This document shows positions 55,785-64,000 of a stretch of 64,000 nucleotides of DNA, piece after piece. Each line of letters begins with the position of its first letter. Position 1 is the stretch's first letter. The stretch is from Leptolyngbya sp. BL0902 (GTDB lineage: Bacteria > Cyanobacteriota > Cyanobacteriia > Phormidesmidales > Phormidesmidaceae). The position numbers were made by a program, and so were the translations under genes. Below the pieces are notes generated by a model. The model saw nothing but the letters and a program-made list of their open reading frames with translations. It had not been told where the DNA came from and did no database searches. The DNA lies in contig NZ_CP046155.1 in assembly GCF_016403105.1 (NCBI RefSeq), positions 2,289,906 to 2,353,905 on the forward strand, in the 5' to 3' direction.

Positions 55785-56675
55785 TCATCGGCGCGATGAC
55801 TGGCGCTGGAGGGGGTTCATCAGTTCGTTTAGGCCCTCGCCCACCAGGGAAAGCCCCGTCACCATTAGGGTCAGGGCTAAGCCAGGGAAGAGCGCAGGCC
55901 ACCAAAGGCCCGTGGGCAGCGCATCGAGGGCTTGGCGAATGTCGGCTCCCCATTCTGGCACCTGCTCTGGCAAACCGAGGCCCAAAAAGCCCAGCCCCCC
56001 CAACACCAGGATGGCATCGGCGGCGTTGAGGGTAAACAGCACGGGCACGCTTTGAATCACGTTGAGAAACAGGTAGCGGCTCAGCACCGTCCAAGGATCG
56101 GCCCCCATGGCCTGGGCGGCTTCAATGAATAGCTCTGTTTTCACGCTGACGGTGTGATTCCGCACCACACGGTAATACTGGGGAATGTAGGCAATGCTGA
56201 GGGCGATGGCCGCATTGACCACCCCGCGCCCCACCACAAAGGCCAGCGTCACCGACAGCAGTAGACCGGGCAGGGTGTAGATCGTATCCATGAAAAACAC
56301 CAGGGCTCGGTCTAGCCGCCCGCCCAAATAGCCGCTCACCATCCCCAAGGGCACCCCAATCACCACACTCAGGGCCGTGGCCAGCAACACCACCTGCCAC
56401 GCCGCCCGACTGCCGAAGAGGGTACGGGCAAAGATGTCGTAGCCTTGGCGGGTGGTGCCAAACCAGTGCTCGGCCCCCGGCGGCTGGTGGATGGGGTTTT
56501 GCAGGGCCGTGGTGGGGTCTTGCAGCCAGCCCCAGCCCTGCATCAGCGGAGCCGACAGGGCAACGACCACAAACCCCAGGGTGATCACCAGGCCCGCCAC
56601 CATTAGCGTATTGGAGACCGTAGCCTTGGAACCAAACAGCGGCAGCGCCAAACGGGGACGGGGAGTAACGGCCAT
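55785..56675 (-). CDS. OppC/DppC-type ABC transporter permease
   Basis: A 296-residue inner-membrane permease with six transmembrane helices, of the peptide/nickel uptake class. Motifs include the N-terminal PAEHWFGTTRQGYDIFARTL equivalent (GAEHWFGTTRQGYDIFARTL) and the EAA loop EAAQAMGADPWTVLSRY. The ATG at 56675 gives the normal family length; the frame continues open further upstream. No partner permease or ATPase adjoins it. The solute-binding protein at 2-1351 is of the matching class. Orphan Opp/Dpp subunits scattered on the chromosome are common in cyanobacteria. Confidence 0.9.
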   Translation of the reverse strand: MAVTPRPRLALPLFGSKATVSNTLMVAGLVITLGFVVVALSAPLMQGWGWLQDPTTALQNPIHQPPGAEHWFGTTRQGYDIFARTLFGSRAAWQVVLLATALSVVIGVPLGMVSGYLGGRLDRALVFFMDTIYTLPGLLLSVTLAFVVGRGVVNAAIALSIAYIPQYYRVVRNHTVSVKTELFIEAAQAMGADPWTVLSRYLFLNVIQSVPVLFTLNAADAILVLGGLGFLGLGLPEQVPEWGADIRQALDALPTGLWWPALFPGLALTLMVTGLSLVGEGLNELMNPLQRQSSRR

Positions 56676-56859
56676 GGGTTTGCAAAGAAGGGCGACCCCT
56701 ATTATGCCAGAGGGGTGGGGACGGAAGGCGGGAGTGGGGAATTGGGAGTGGGGAGTCGGGGCTGTCATAATGGGGCTAGAGCCGCAAGGTAGCCTGACGC
56801 ACTGCATGTTGTCAGCAAATCCAGTGGATACCCAAGACGATGCTGTTTTGGAGGACGTG

Positions 56860-57501
56860 ATGAGCCCCAACACCATACCAACGACGCCAGCCGCCGCTGA
56901 CATCCTCGCCCAGGCTGCTGAGATCCACGGGCAAAAGCCTCCTGCTGCCGAGGTGGTTCAGGCACTGCTGGATGCCGAACGGGCCGCAAAGCACCCCCGT
57001 CCGTCCCTAGCCGTGGATGCCTTGCTGGGGCGCTGGCAATTACGATTTACCGCACCCAATAAACCCGCCTACAAAGCCGGAATCCCCGTCGGCAAGGGCT
57101 TCTACTGGCCTACTCTCTTTCCTGGCACCATCACCTTCAGTCGTTCTGTCCAGTCCCCCAATTCAGACGCCACCCCTGTCGATTCTGGCTCCCCAAATAC
57201 CACCCCAGACGACGCCCTCACCATCGAGAACCAAATTCAGCTTGGCCCCCTTGCCCTACGCTTCAGCGGCCCCGCCAAATTTTTGCCCAAGCAAAACCTG
57301 CTGGCCTTTGATTTTGTTCAGGTTCAGCTTTGGGTGGGCCGTCTGTGCCTGCTGAAACTGCCCATCAAGGGCCGCGCCGGAGCCGCAAATTTCGCCACGA
57401 CCTCCATTGCCAAACTGCCCTTCTTCGCCTTTTTTGCCGCCACCCCTCAATACCTCGCCGCCCGTGGCCGAGGGGGAGGGCTGGCCCTTTGGGTTAATTG
57501 A
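56860..57501 (+). CDS. PAP/fibrillin-like conserved cyanobacterial protein
   Basis: A 213-residue soluble protein resembling plastid-lipid-associated (PAP/fibrillin) family proteins, which have a lipocalin-like fold. Characteristic segments are [53 protein letters not shown] and the end [15 protein letters not shown] function in thylakoid lipid or quinone handling is only inferred from the family. The ATG at 56860 has GGAGGA just upstream; an ATG at 56806 is in frame. Its stop overlaps the convergent ABC transporter gene by 8 bases. Confidence 0.72.
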   Translation: MSPNTIPTTPAAADILAQAAEIHGQKPPAAEVVQALLDAERAAKHPRPSLAVDALLGRWQLRFTAPNKPAYKAGIPVGKGFYWPTLFPGTITFSRSVQSPNSDATPVDSGSPNTTPDDALTIENQIQLGPLALRFSGPAKFLPKQNLLAFDFVQVQLWVGRLCLLKLPIKGRAGAANFATTSIAKLPFFAFFAATPQYLAARGRGGGLALWVN

Positions 57502-59314
57502 CCTGGCGCAGCGATTCCTGTGGCTCAGCCGCAGGGTGGCGTTGCCCCATTTGCACCTGCCACAGGCTGGCGTAGATGCCCTGGTGAGAGAGCAATTCCT
57601 CATGGGTGCCAGATTCCACCAGTTGGCCGTCTTCCATCACATAGATGCGGTGGGCGTTGCGGATGGTGGAGAGGCGGTGGGCAATGGCGATGGTCGTGCG
57701 GTTTTGGGTGATGGTGTCGAGGGAGCGCTGGATGGCGGCTTCGGTTTCGTTATCCACCGCTGAGGTGGCTTCATCGAGCACCAGGATAGGCGGATTTTTG
57801 AGGATGGCCCTGGCGATGGCGATGCGTTGGCGTTGGCCACCGGAGAGCTTTTGGCCCCGTTCGCCGACCAGGGTATCGTAGCCCTGGGGGAGGGCTTGGA
57901 TGAAGTCGTGGGCCTCGGCTAGTTTGGCGGCGTGGATAATCTCCTCCCTAGTGGCGGCGAAGGTACCGTAGGTAATGTTTTCGGCCACGGTGCCGTGGAA
58001 CAGAAACACATCCTGGCTGACCAGGCCAATGCCCCGGCGCAGGTCGGTAGGGTTGATGTCGCGGATATCCACCCCATCGAGGACGATCTGGCCCTGGCTG
58101 ACATCGTAGAACCGTAGCAGCAGTTTGACCAGGGTGCTTTTGCCCGATCCGGTGGAGCCAACGATGGCGATGGTTTGCCCAGCGGGCACTTTCAGGGTCA
58201 GGTTTTCTACCACGGGGGGACGGTCGGGGTAGGCAAAGCGGACGTTCTCGAAGCGGATTTCGCCTTTGATTTCGCTGACGGGCACCCGCAAAGATCCAGG
58301 CGTAAGGACAATCGGGGCATCCAGCAAATCCATCACCCGATTCGTCGAAGCCATGGCCCGCTGGTATTGGTCGAAGGTTTCGCCCAGGCGGGTCAGGGGC
58401 CAGAGCAACCGCTGGGTGAGGAAGACCAGGACACTGTAGGTGCCGACGGCCATTTGTCCGGCCACGGTGGCCAAGCCGCCATAGACCAGGGTGGCGGTAA
58501 AGCCAAACAGGATGAGGACGCGAATCAGCGGAATAAACAACGCACTAAGGGCAATGGCCCGCTGGTTGCTGAGGCGATAGGCTTCGCTTTCGGCCTGGAT
58601 GCGCTGGATTTCGTAGTCTTCGGCGGTGAAGCTTTTGATCGTCACCATGCCGCTGAGGTTGTTCGACAGGCGGCTATTCAGCAGGCTGACTTTTTCCCGC
58701 ACGTCGGCATAGCGGGGGGCCAGCTTGTTTTGAAAGGCCACCGCCCCCCAGACAATCACAGGCATCGGCAACATCGCCAGCCAGGCCACCTGGGGAGCCA
58801 GCACAAAAAACGCACCGCCAATCAAAATCACCGTCGTAATTACCTGGAGGACTTCGTTCGCCCCTCGATCCAAAAACCGCTCTAGCTGGTTGATGTCGTC
58901 GTTCAGCACCGCCATCAGTCGGCCACTGCTGCGGTCTTCAAAGTAGACCATATCGAGGCTTTGCAGGTGGGCGTAGGCCTCCACCCGCAGATCTTTTTGG
59001 ATGGATTGGGCCAGGTTGCGCCACAGCACATCGTAGGCGTACTCAAAGGTCGATTCCAGCCCCCAGATCACCACCGTCAGCAGCGTCAGCGCCACAAACT
59101 GCCCCGTAATGGAGGTGATGCCCCACTGGGCAATCCAAGAATCCTGCTGTTGCACCACCACATCCACCGCCAAACCAATCAACACCGGGGGCGCGAGGTC
59201 GAAGGTTTTGTTTAGCACCGAGCACAGGCTGGCCAGCCACACCCGGCGGCGATACTGACGGCCATAGCGCAACAGGCGGCTGAGGGGATGGGGCGGACGA
59301 GCAGGGGATGACAT
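57494..59314 (-). CDS. ABC half-transporter (exporter, MsbA/BmrA type)
   Basis: A 606-residue type IV ABC exporter with an N-terminal six-helix transmembrane domain (about 30-320) and an ATPase domain (about 355-590). ATPase motifs are intact: Walker [12 protein letters not shown]-loop [10 protein letters not shown], signature [15 protein letters not shown], Walker [13 protein letters not shown] and H-loop IAHRLST. The substrate may be a lipid or drug. ATG 59314 is used. Its last codons overlap the stop of the fibrillin-like gene tail to tail, leaving no room for a terminator. Confidence 0.94.
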   Translation of the reverse strand: MSSPARPPHPLSRLLRYGRQYRRRVWLASLCSVLNKTFDLAPPVLIGLAVDVVVQQQDSWIAQWGITSITGQFVALTLLTVVIWGLESTFEYAYDVLWRNLAQSIQKDLRVEAYAHLQSLDMVYFEDRSSGRLMAVLNDDINQLERFLDRGANEVLQVITTVILIGGAFFVLAPQVAWLAMLPMPVIVWGAVAFQNKLAPRYADVREKVSLLNSRLSNNLSGMVTIKSFTAEDYEIQRIQAESEAYRLSNQRAIALSALFIPLIRVLILFGFTATLVYGGLATVAGQMAVGTYSVLVFLTQRLLWPLTRLGETFDQYQRAMASTNRVMDLLDAPIVLTPGSLRVPVSEIKGEIRFENVRFAYPDRPPVVENLTLKVPAGQTIAIVGSTGSGKSTLVKLLLRFYDVSQGQIVLDGVDIRDINPTDLRRGIGLVSQDVFLFHGTVAENITYGTFAATREEIIHAAKLAEAHDFIQALPQGYDTLVGERGQKLSGGQRQRIAIARAILKNPPILVLDEATSAVDNETEAAIQRSLDTITQNRTTIAIAHRLSTIRNAHRIYVMEDGQLVESGTHEELLSHQGIYASLWQVQMGQRHPAAEPQESLRQVN

Positions 59315-59388
59315 GGTAGAACGACGATGAGAGCAGGTTTCTTCACGATAGAGTTGCACTTACCAGGTTGCAACCAACCCCATGATTT

Positions 59389-59481
59389 CCACCAGGCTAA
59401 TAGCGGTGCCGAACAGCGGCCAGGTTTGCCCTGCTAGATTAAAAAAATGCCGTCGGCTAAGGTGAGAGGCATCTGTTTGAG
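59389..59481 (-). pseudogene. Decayed internal fragment of a lactate permease gene
   Basis: About 93 bases match 60340-60430 inside lctP in the same orientation: shared blocks include GGCCAGGTTTGCCCTGC and ATGCCGTCGGC-AAGGTGAG. On the minus strand it reads MPLTLADGI, then an indel with a T-run and a stop codon, then AGQTWPLF in another frame; lctP has [20 protein letters not shown]. It is a relic of a second lctP-like gene or of a local duplication. The hicBA pair lies between it and lctP. Confidence 0.8.
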
Positions 59482-59575
59482 AAATCGCTTGAACCCTCGA
59501 CCACAGCGATCTCAGGGTGGGCTATGGCCGCAGCCCATAGACTATGATCAGCCTAGGGTCAAAGGGGGATCATCG

Positions 59576-59821
59576 ATGCTGACGCGATACATTCAAACGG
59601 CCATGCAGCAAGCGGTTTATGAATTGCTAGACGATGGCACCTTCTACGGAGAGATCCCGGCCTGCCCAGGGGTGATGGGGAACGCGACAACCCTAGAGAA
59701 CTGTCGCGAAGACTTACAAAGCGCCTTGGAGGAATGGCTGATTTTGGGGCTGCGCTTGGGGCATACCCTACCCATCCTCGATGGCATCGATATCAATCCG
59801 GTGATGGGTGAGGTGGCCTGA
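59576..59821 (+). CDS. hicB: HicB-family antitoxin
   Basis: An 81-residue HicB-type antitoxin with the partial RNase-H-like fold: QQAVYELLDDGTFYGEIPAC, then PGVMGNATTLENCREDLQSA and EEWLILGLRLGHTLP. It lacks a separate C-terminal DNA-binding domain, as many short cyanobacterial HicBs do. The ATG at 59576 has a GGGGGA ribosome-binding site; the frame is open further upstream but without family sequence. Its stop overlaps the hicA start by one base. The antitoxin-first order is common in cyanobacterial hicBA modules. Confidence 0.9.
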   Translation: MLTRYIQTAMQQAVYELLDDGTFYGEIPACPGVMGNATTLENCREDLQSALEEWLILGLRLGHTLPILDGIDINPVMGEVA

Positions 59822-60042
59822 TGCCCGCCTATGGCCCCATCAAGCGCAGCGACTTGCTCCAATCGCTCAAGCGCATGGGCTTCGATGGCCCTTACTCTGG
59901 CGGCAAGCATCAATTCATGGTTAAGGCAGGATTGAGACTCACCATCCCGAATCCCCACCAGGGAGACATTAGCAGAGTTCTCCTGGCCAAGATTCTTCGC
60001 CAAGCCCAAATCAGCCGTGAAGATTGGGAACGGTTGGACTAA
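59821..60042 (+). CDS. hicA: HicA-family toxin (mRNA interferase)
   Basis: A 73-residue double-stranded-RNA-binding-like toxin that cleaves mRNA until neutralised by HicB. The pattern IKRSDLLQSLKRMGFDG, the catalytic His in GGKHQFMVK, and TIPNPHQGDISRVLLAKIL are typical, so the toxin appears intact. Its ATG shares the A of the hicB stop codon (TGATG), giving translational coupling. It converges on lctP, whose stop is only 20 bases away. Confidence 0.93.
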   Translation: MPAYGPIKRSDLLQSLKRMGFDGPYSGGKHQFMVKAGLRLTIPNPHQGDISRVLLAKILRQAQISREDWERLD

Positions 60043-60061
60043 TGGGTCAAACTTGCCTCTG

Positions 60062-61723
60062 TCAAAGGGTAGCAATTAGGCCAATCACCCCCGCCAGGGC
60101 CAAGTAATACACCACAATGGGCAGCAGTTGGCGAATGAGGATACCCTCTCGACCCAAGAGGCCCACGGTAGCGGCGGCGGCGACCACGTTCGAGACGCAG
60201 ATCACATTTCCTGCCGAAGCGCCCACGGTTTGCAGGGCCAAAATCCAGTCGGGGGCTTTGCCGATGCTATCGGCCACACCGAACTGAAACAGGGAAAACA
60301 TCATATTGCTGACGGTGACACTGCCCGCCACAAAGGCCCCCACCAGGCCAATGATGGCGGCGAACAGGGGCCAGGTTTGCCCTGCCAAGTCAGAAATGCC
60401 GTCGGCCAAGGTGAGGGGCATACTGCTGAGGTTGGCCCCGTTGGTGTCGGTGTTGATGAACACCCGCGCCATCAGCACAGCAGAACCGAGGGCAAGGGCA
60501 GTTTTTTGCAGCAGCGGCCCAGTCTGGCCCACCGCCTGCTCCATGACCTTCGCCGGAACCCGGTACAGCGCCCAGGTGATGCCAATGACGACGAGGAACA
60601 GCGTCGGCGGCAGATAGAGCGGCGTGGTGCTGATGGCGACGGTGGTGCCAAAAATGCTGGGCCAGGTGAGTTTGGCGCTTTGCAGGGTGGCTTTCAGGGG
60701 CAGGGTATTCAACCGAGACAGCACCAGAATAATTCCCAACATCACGTAGGGGAGCCACGCCTTCAGCACCGTCATCGAGGCCGGGGGCTGGGCCAAGGTG
60801 GGGGCGGCACTGCCCGTCCAGGCATCGGGCCAGGTATCAGACGGCGGAAAATCCCAGGGTTCCTTCGGCTGCAACCAACCCTGCCGGACGACGGTGACGG
60901 TGATCAGCAGGCCCACCAAGCCGCCTACCATGGTGGGAAACTCTGGGCCAATGAACAGGGCGGTGAGCAAGTAGGGCACGGTGAAGGCCAGCCCCCCCAG
61001 CAGAGAGAACTTCCACAGGTAGGGATCGGCAGGCTTGCGGTTGGGATCGCCAAACAGGCGGGTGAGGGTGGCCACCAGCAGCAAGGGAATGAAGGTGCCG
61101 ATGATGGCGTGGATAATCCCTGCCCGAACGCCCACCTGGGTAATCGCTTGGGTTAAGGTCAACCCTTGACTAGTGAGCGTGGTATTCACTGCCGGAGACC
61201 CGCCCAGCCCCGCTGCCATGCCAAACACCAGCGGCGTGCCCACCGCCCCAAAGGTGGAGGGGGTGCTTTGGATAATCAGCGCCGCCATCACCGCTGCCAT
61301 GGCCGGAAACCCCACCGCCACCAGCAGCGGCACCGCAATCACTGCCGGAGTGCCAAAGCCGGAAGCGCCTTCAATAAAGCCGCCAAACAACCAGGCAATG
61401 ATGATCACCTGCACCCGCCGATCCTGGGACAGCCCCAGCAAACTTTGGCGAATCACACTCAGGGCACCGGACCCTTGCAGCACATTCAGCAGCAGCACCG
61501 CCCCAAACACGATGTAGAGAATTTCTAGGGCAATCACCGCCCCTTGAATTAGGGCCGCGCCCAGGTAGGCCGGGGGCACCCGCCAGATCAGGCCCGCCAC
61601 CAGCAGCGTTACCGCCAGGGCTCCGGGCATGGCCTGATCCGCCGGACGACGGGCCACCACCAACAGCAGGAAGACGGTGACAATGGGCAGCAGCGCCACC
61701 AAAAAGGCAAGGGTAAGGGGCAT
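60062..61723 (-). CDS. lctP: L-lactate permease (LctP family)
   Basis: A 553-residue transporter of the LctP/GlcA family with about 13 transmembrane helices, importing L-lactate or glycolate with protons. Family segments are [40 protein letters not shown], and near the C-terminus [18 protein letters not shown] and [17 protein letters not shown]. In a photorespiring cyanobacterium glycolate is a plausible substrate (inference). A decayed copy of residues around [18 protein letters not shown] lies at 59389-59481, beyond hicBA. Confidence 0.93.
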   Translation of the reverse strand: MPLTLAFLVALLPIVTVFLLLVVARRPADQAMPGALAVTLLVAGLIWRVPPAYLGAALIQGAVIALEILYIVFGAVLLLNVLQGSGALSVIRQSLLGLSQDRRVQVIIIAWLFGGFIEGASGFGTPAVIAVPLLVAVGFPAMAAVMAALIIQSTPSTFGAVGTPLVFGMAAGLGGSPAVNTTLTSQGLTLTQAITQVGVRAGIIHAIIGTFIPLLLVATLTRLFGDPNRKPADPYLWKFSLLGGLAFTVPYLLTALFIGPEFPTMVGGLVGLLITVTVVRQGWLQPKEPWDFPPSDTWPDAWTGSAAPTLAQPPASMTVLKAWLPYVMLGIILVLSRLNTLPLKATLQSAKLTWPSIFGTTVAISTTPLYLPPTLFLVVIGITWALYRVPAKVMEQAVGQTGPLLQKTALALGSAVLMARVFINTDTNGANLSSMPLTLADGISDLAGQTWPLFAAIIGLVGAFVAGSVTVSNMMFSLFQFGVADSIGKAPDWILALQTVGASAGNVICVSNVVAAAATVGLLGREGILIRQLLPIVVYYLALAGVIGLIATL

Positions 61724-61980
61724 AGGTCAGGCCGGAGATGTCACGCAGGTCGTTCAGAAGATTAACTGTAAATCTCCGTAACGACTAGTATTAACTTCTT
61801 TATTCTCCAGGAGAATTTTCTAGGCAATCTGAAAACAATAGAAGAAGTTAGGGGAATTTCAGGATTGAGCGGCTAGGGTTAGACCACGTCCTGCCCCCAG
61901 TTCAGTCCCAACCGAAATGTCCCCGTGGCCATCGTTTTTGATCGCCCTGCTCCCTGCGGTGCTGTAGTCCGCCTTTGACA

Positions 61981-64000
61981 ATGACCCAAACGCCCCTTTC
62001 CCCCATCCAGTCCCTCCGCGCCTTTTCGCCCTTTGACGAACTGCCGGAGGCCGTTCTCACCACCCTGACCCAGTCGGCAACGCCCCTGCGCTACCGGGTG
62101 GGACAGCCCATGCTGCGGCGGGAGGTGCTGAGCCAGCAGGTGATCGTCATCCTGGAGGGGCAGGCCCGCCTGTTGGGCTACGATCCGCGCCTTCAGCAGC
62201 CCGTCACCCTCCAGCGCCTAGGGCCGGGGGAAGTGGTGGGGGCGATCAGCCTGATTCGGGGCCAGCCCTGCGAGACGGTGATTGCCTCCACGGAAATCGT
62301 GGCCCTCAACCTGCCCTCCTACACCTTTTTGCAGTGCCTCAACGACTACCCCAGCTTTGGGGCGGCCCTGCGCGACCACATCTACCCCGTCGAAGCCTTT
62401 GACCTGCTCAGCCAGCACGCCGAAAAACAGGCGCTGGATTTGGGCGATATCAAGACCAAGGCTCGCCTGGTGTGCGAGGAATCAGCCATTGTTAACTTCC
62501 CCAGCGGGGTGTGCAGCCTGCGGAATTTGGATCCCAACTTGACCTGGATCCTCAGCGGCGGCACGATTTTGAACCAGCCTGTGGGGTCGGCCCTGAAGGT
62601 GGATCCCCAGGCCACGGTGGAGGTGATTAGCCCCCAAGGAGCGCGGCTGATTGGCCTCACGCCCACGGTTTTGGCCGAAACCTTCCAAATGGAGGCGGAA
62701 CCGGAACCGGAGGCGGTCTATCGCCCGGTGGAGGTGCTGGATGTCAACGGCATCCCCTACGCCACCGATGCCCAGATGACGGCCAATGATCGCAATGCCG
62801 AAGCCACAGCCAAGGGCGATGGCCGCGCTAGGGGCTACCCCTACGCCAGGGGGCGGGGCCAGGTGGATGGAGCCTTGGCCTGCTTTGATATGCTCAGCCA
62901 GCATTTCAAAATGCCCTTCCGTAAGGATGTGATTCGCAAAATTCTGGTCAATCAGCAGGAGCGGGTGGGCTTGTCCATGCCCGTGCTAGGGGGGCTAAGC
63001 GAAATGCTGGGGCTGAAGACCCAGTTGGTGCGGGTGCCTGCGGCGGCCTTTAGTCGGTTGAATACGCCCTGTTTAATTCAGTGGCACGAAAGCTTTGCAG
63101 TGGTCTACGAAACCTCGGAAAAAGCCTTTATTTTGGGCGATCCCGAAGTCGGGCTGATCCGCCGCACCCCCGAAAGCTTTGCCGACGCCTGGGGCGACAG
63201 CGGCGAAGTGCTGCTGATGGAGCCCACCCGCGAAACGCCGCAGCAAAAGTTTGGCCTGCAATGGTTCTGGCCCTCCATCGTCAAGTACAAATGGGTGCTG
63301 ATGGAGGTGTTCATCGCCTCGTTCTTTGTGCAGCTCTTTGGCTTGGCCAACCCGCTGATGATCCAAATCATCATCGACAAGGTGATCGTGCAAAACAGCA
63401 TCGACACCCTGCAAGTGCTGGGCATTTTTCTGGTGATTGTGGCGGTGTTTGAGGCGCTGCTCAGCAGTTTACGAACGTATCTGTTCGTGGACACCACCAA
63501 CCGCATCGACATGACCCTGGGGTCGGAAATCATCGACCACCTGTTCCGTCTGCCCCTGCGGTATTTTGACAAACGCCCCGTGGGGGAACTCTCCAGCCGG
63601 ATTAACGAGCTGGAAAATATCCGATCCTTCCTCACCGGGACGGCCCTCACCGTGGTGCTGGATGCGGTGTTTTCCGTGGTCTACATCGTGGTGATGTTCA
63701 TCTATAGCTGGCTGCTTACCCTGGTGGCCCTAGCGACGATTCCGCTGTTTGTGGCGGTGACGATGCTGGCCGCCCCCATTGTGCGGCGGCAACTGCGGGT
63801 GAAGGCGGAACGCAACGCCGCCACCCAGGCGCTCTTGGTAGAATCCCTCTCCGGCATCCAAACGGTGAAGGCCCAAAACATTGAGCTACGCACCCGCTGG
63901 AAGTGGCAGGAACGCTACGCCGAATACGTCAGCGCTGGGTTTAATACGGTGCTCACCTCCACCACCGCCAACAGCGCCAGCAATTTTTTGAACAAACTCT
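61981..64000 (+). CDS. Type I secretion ABC transporter with cNMP-binding and C39-like domains (3' end outside window)
   Basis: The first 673 residues of a HlyB-like exporter, open to the window end. Domains: a cyclic-nucleotide-binding-like domain (about 15-130), a linker, a peptidase-C39-like domain (about 290-415), and the transmembrane domain from about 435 (KYKWVLMEVFIASFFVQLFG). In the C39 region the catalytic Cys site reads VDGALACFDML and the His site reads WHESFAVVYE, so it looks like an inactive C39-like domain as in RTX-protein exporters rather than a leader peptidase. The ATPase domain must lie downstream. A membrane fusion protein and a secreted substrate gene may follow outside the window. 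Confidence 0.92.
   Translation, partial: MTQTPLSPIQSLRAFSPFDELPEAVLTTLTQSATPLRYRVGQPMLRREVLSQQVIVILEGQARLLGYDPRLQQPVTLQRLGPGEVVGAISLIRGQPCETVIASTEIVALNLPSYTFLQCLNDYPSFGAALRDHIYPVEAFDLLSQHAEKQALDLGDIKTKARLVCEESAIVNFPSGVCSLRNLDPNLTWILSGGTILNQPVGSALKVDPQATVEVISPQGARLIGLTPTVLAETFQMEAEPEPEAVYRPVEVLDVNGIPYATDAQMTANDRNAEATAKGDGRARGYPYARGRGQVDGALACFDMLSQHFKMPFRKDVIRKILVNQQERVGLSMPVLGGLSEMLGLKTQLVRVPAAAFSRLNTPCLIQWHESFAVVYETSEKAFILGDPEVGLIRRTPESFADAWGDSGEVLLMEPTRETPQQKFGLQWFWPSIVKYKWVLMEVFIASFFVQLFGLANPLMIQIIIDKVIVQNSIDTLQVLGIFLVIVAVFEALLSSLRTYLFVDTTNRIDMTLGSEIIDHLFRLPLRYFDKRPVGELSSRINELENIRSFLTGTALTVVLDAVFSVVYIVVMFIYSWLLTLVALATIPLFVAVTMLAAPIVRRQLRVKAERNAATQALLVESLSGIQTVKAQNIELRTRWKWQERYAEYVSAGFNTVLTSTTANSASNFLNKL

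Noticed and set aside
56452..56859. Upstream extension of the fibrillin-like gene
   Set aside because: It overlaps the start of the OppC-type permease gene and its spacer; GGAGGA just before 56860 marks a better start.

Overview
The window is chromosomal DNA from a cyanobacterium. It carries nblA (phycobilisome degradation), chlI (Mg-chelatase), hemA (glutamyl-tRNA reductase), ycf23, a GlpX-type fructose/sedoheptulose bisphosphatase, glgC, a DevBCA-type exporter and several cyanobacterial protein kinases. By eye the base composition is GC-rich and coding density is high. No heterocyst-specific gene was seen, so a GC-rich non-heterocystous lineage is an inference only. No rRNA, tRNA, CRISPR array or intact insertion sequence was recognised.

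Layout. 1-5.1 kb: the end of a family-5 solute-binding protein, a membrane-anchored protein kinase with altered catalytic residues, smpB, and a small exported protein with a repeated Cys motif. 5.3-9 kb: dxs and gcvT, separated by a long spacer with a terminator and a dispersed repeat. 9.3-19.3 kb: a plus-strand block holding a TPR protein, a WD40-TM-TPR-DUF4912 fusion, a DevB-DevC-DevC-DevA exporter operon, a YbjN-like protein and a short SLH protein. 19.3-24.5 kb (minus): cupin-like protein, PQQ-type sugar dehydrogenase lipoprotein, moeA and a GT39 glycosyltransferase. 24.9-27.7 kb: gap, a tandem universal stress protein and nblA. 28-38.5 kb (minus): UPF0182 protein, Ser/Thr kinase, a ferredoxin plus orphan histidine kinase pair, hisZ overlapping a J-domain protein, a GT4 glycosyltransferase, a HEAT-repeat protein and a DCC-family protein.

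38.7-45.1 kb (plus): glgC, a P-loop kinase and a GT39 glycosyltransferase in tight succession, then ycf23, chlI and ruvC. 45.2-47.8 kb (minus): hemA and glpX. 48.1-50.4 kb: a TetR regulator with a cupredoxin behind it, then Hsp33. 50.4-56.7 kb: an MraY/WecA-like transferase, xdhA-xdhB with an NtcA-type promoter upstream, and an OppC/DppC-type permease. 56.8-64 kb: a fibrillin-like protein, an ABC exporter half-transporter, a hicBA toxin-antitoxin pair lying between the lactate permease gene lctP and a decayed lctP fragment, and the start of a type I secretion ABC transporter with cNMP-binding and degenerate C39 domains that runs off the window.

Most genes are housekeeping. The stretches most worth a second look are the WD40-TPR-DUF4912/DevBCCA block (9-18 kb), the putative nitrogen-controlled xanthine dehydrogenase promoter, the lctP-fragment/hicBA arrangement, the altered kinase, the Cys-repeat exported protein, and two families of intergenic repeats.
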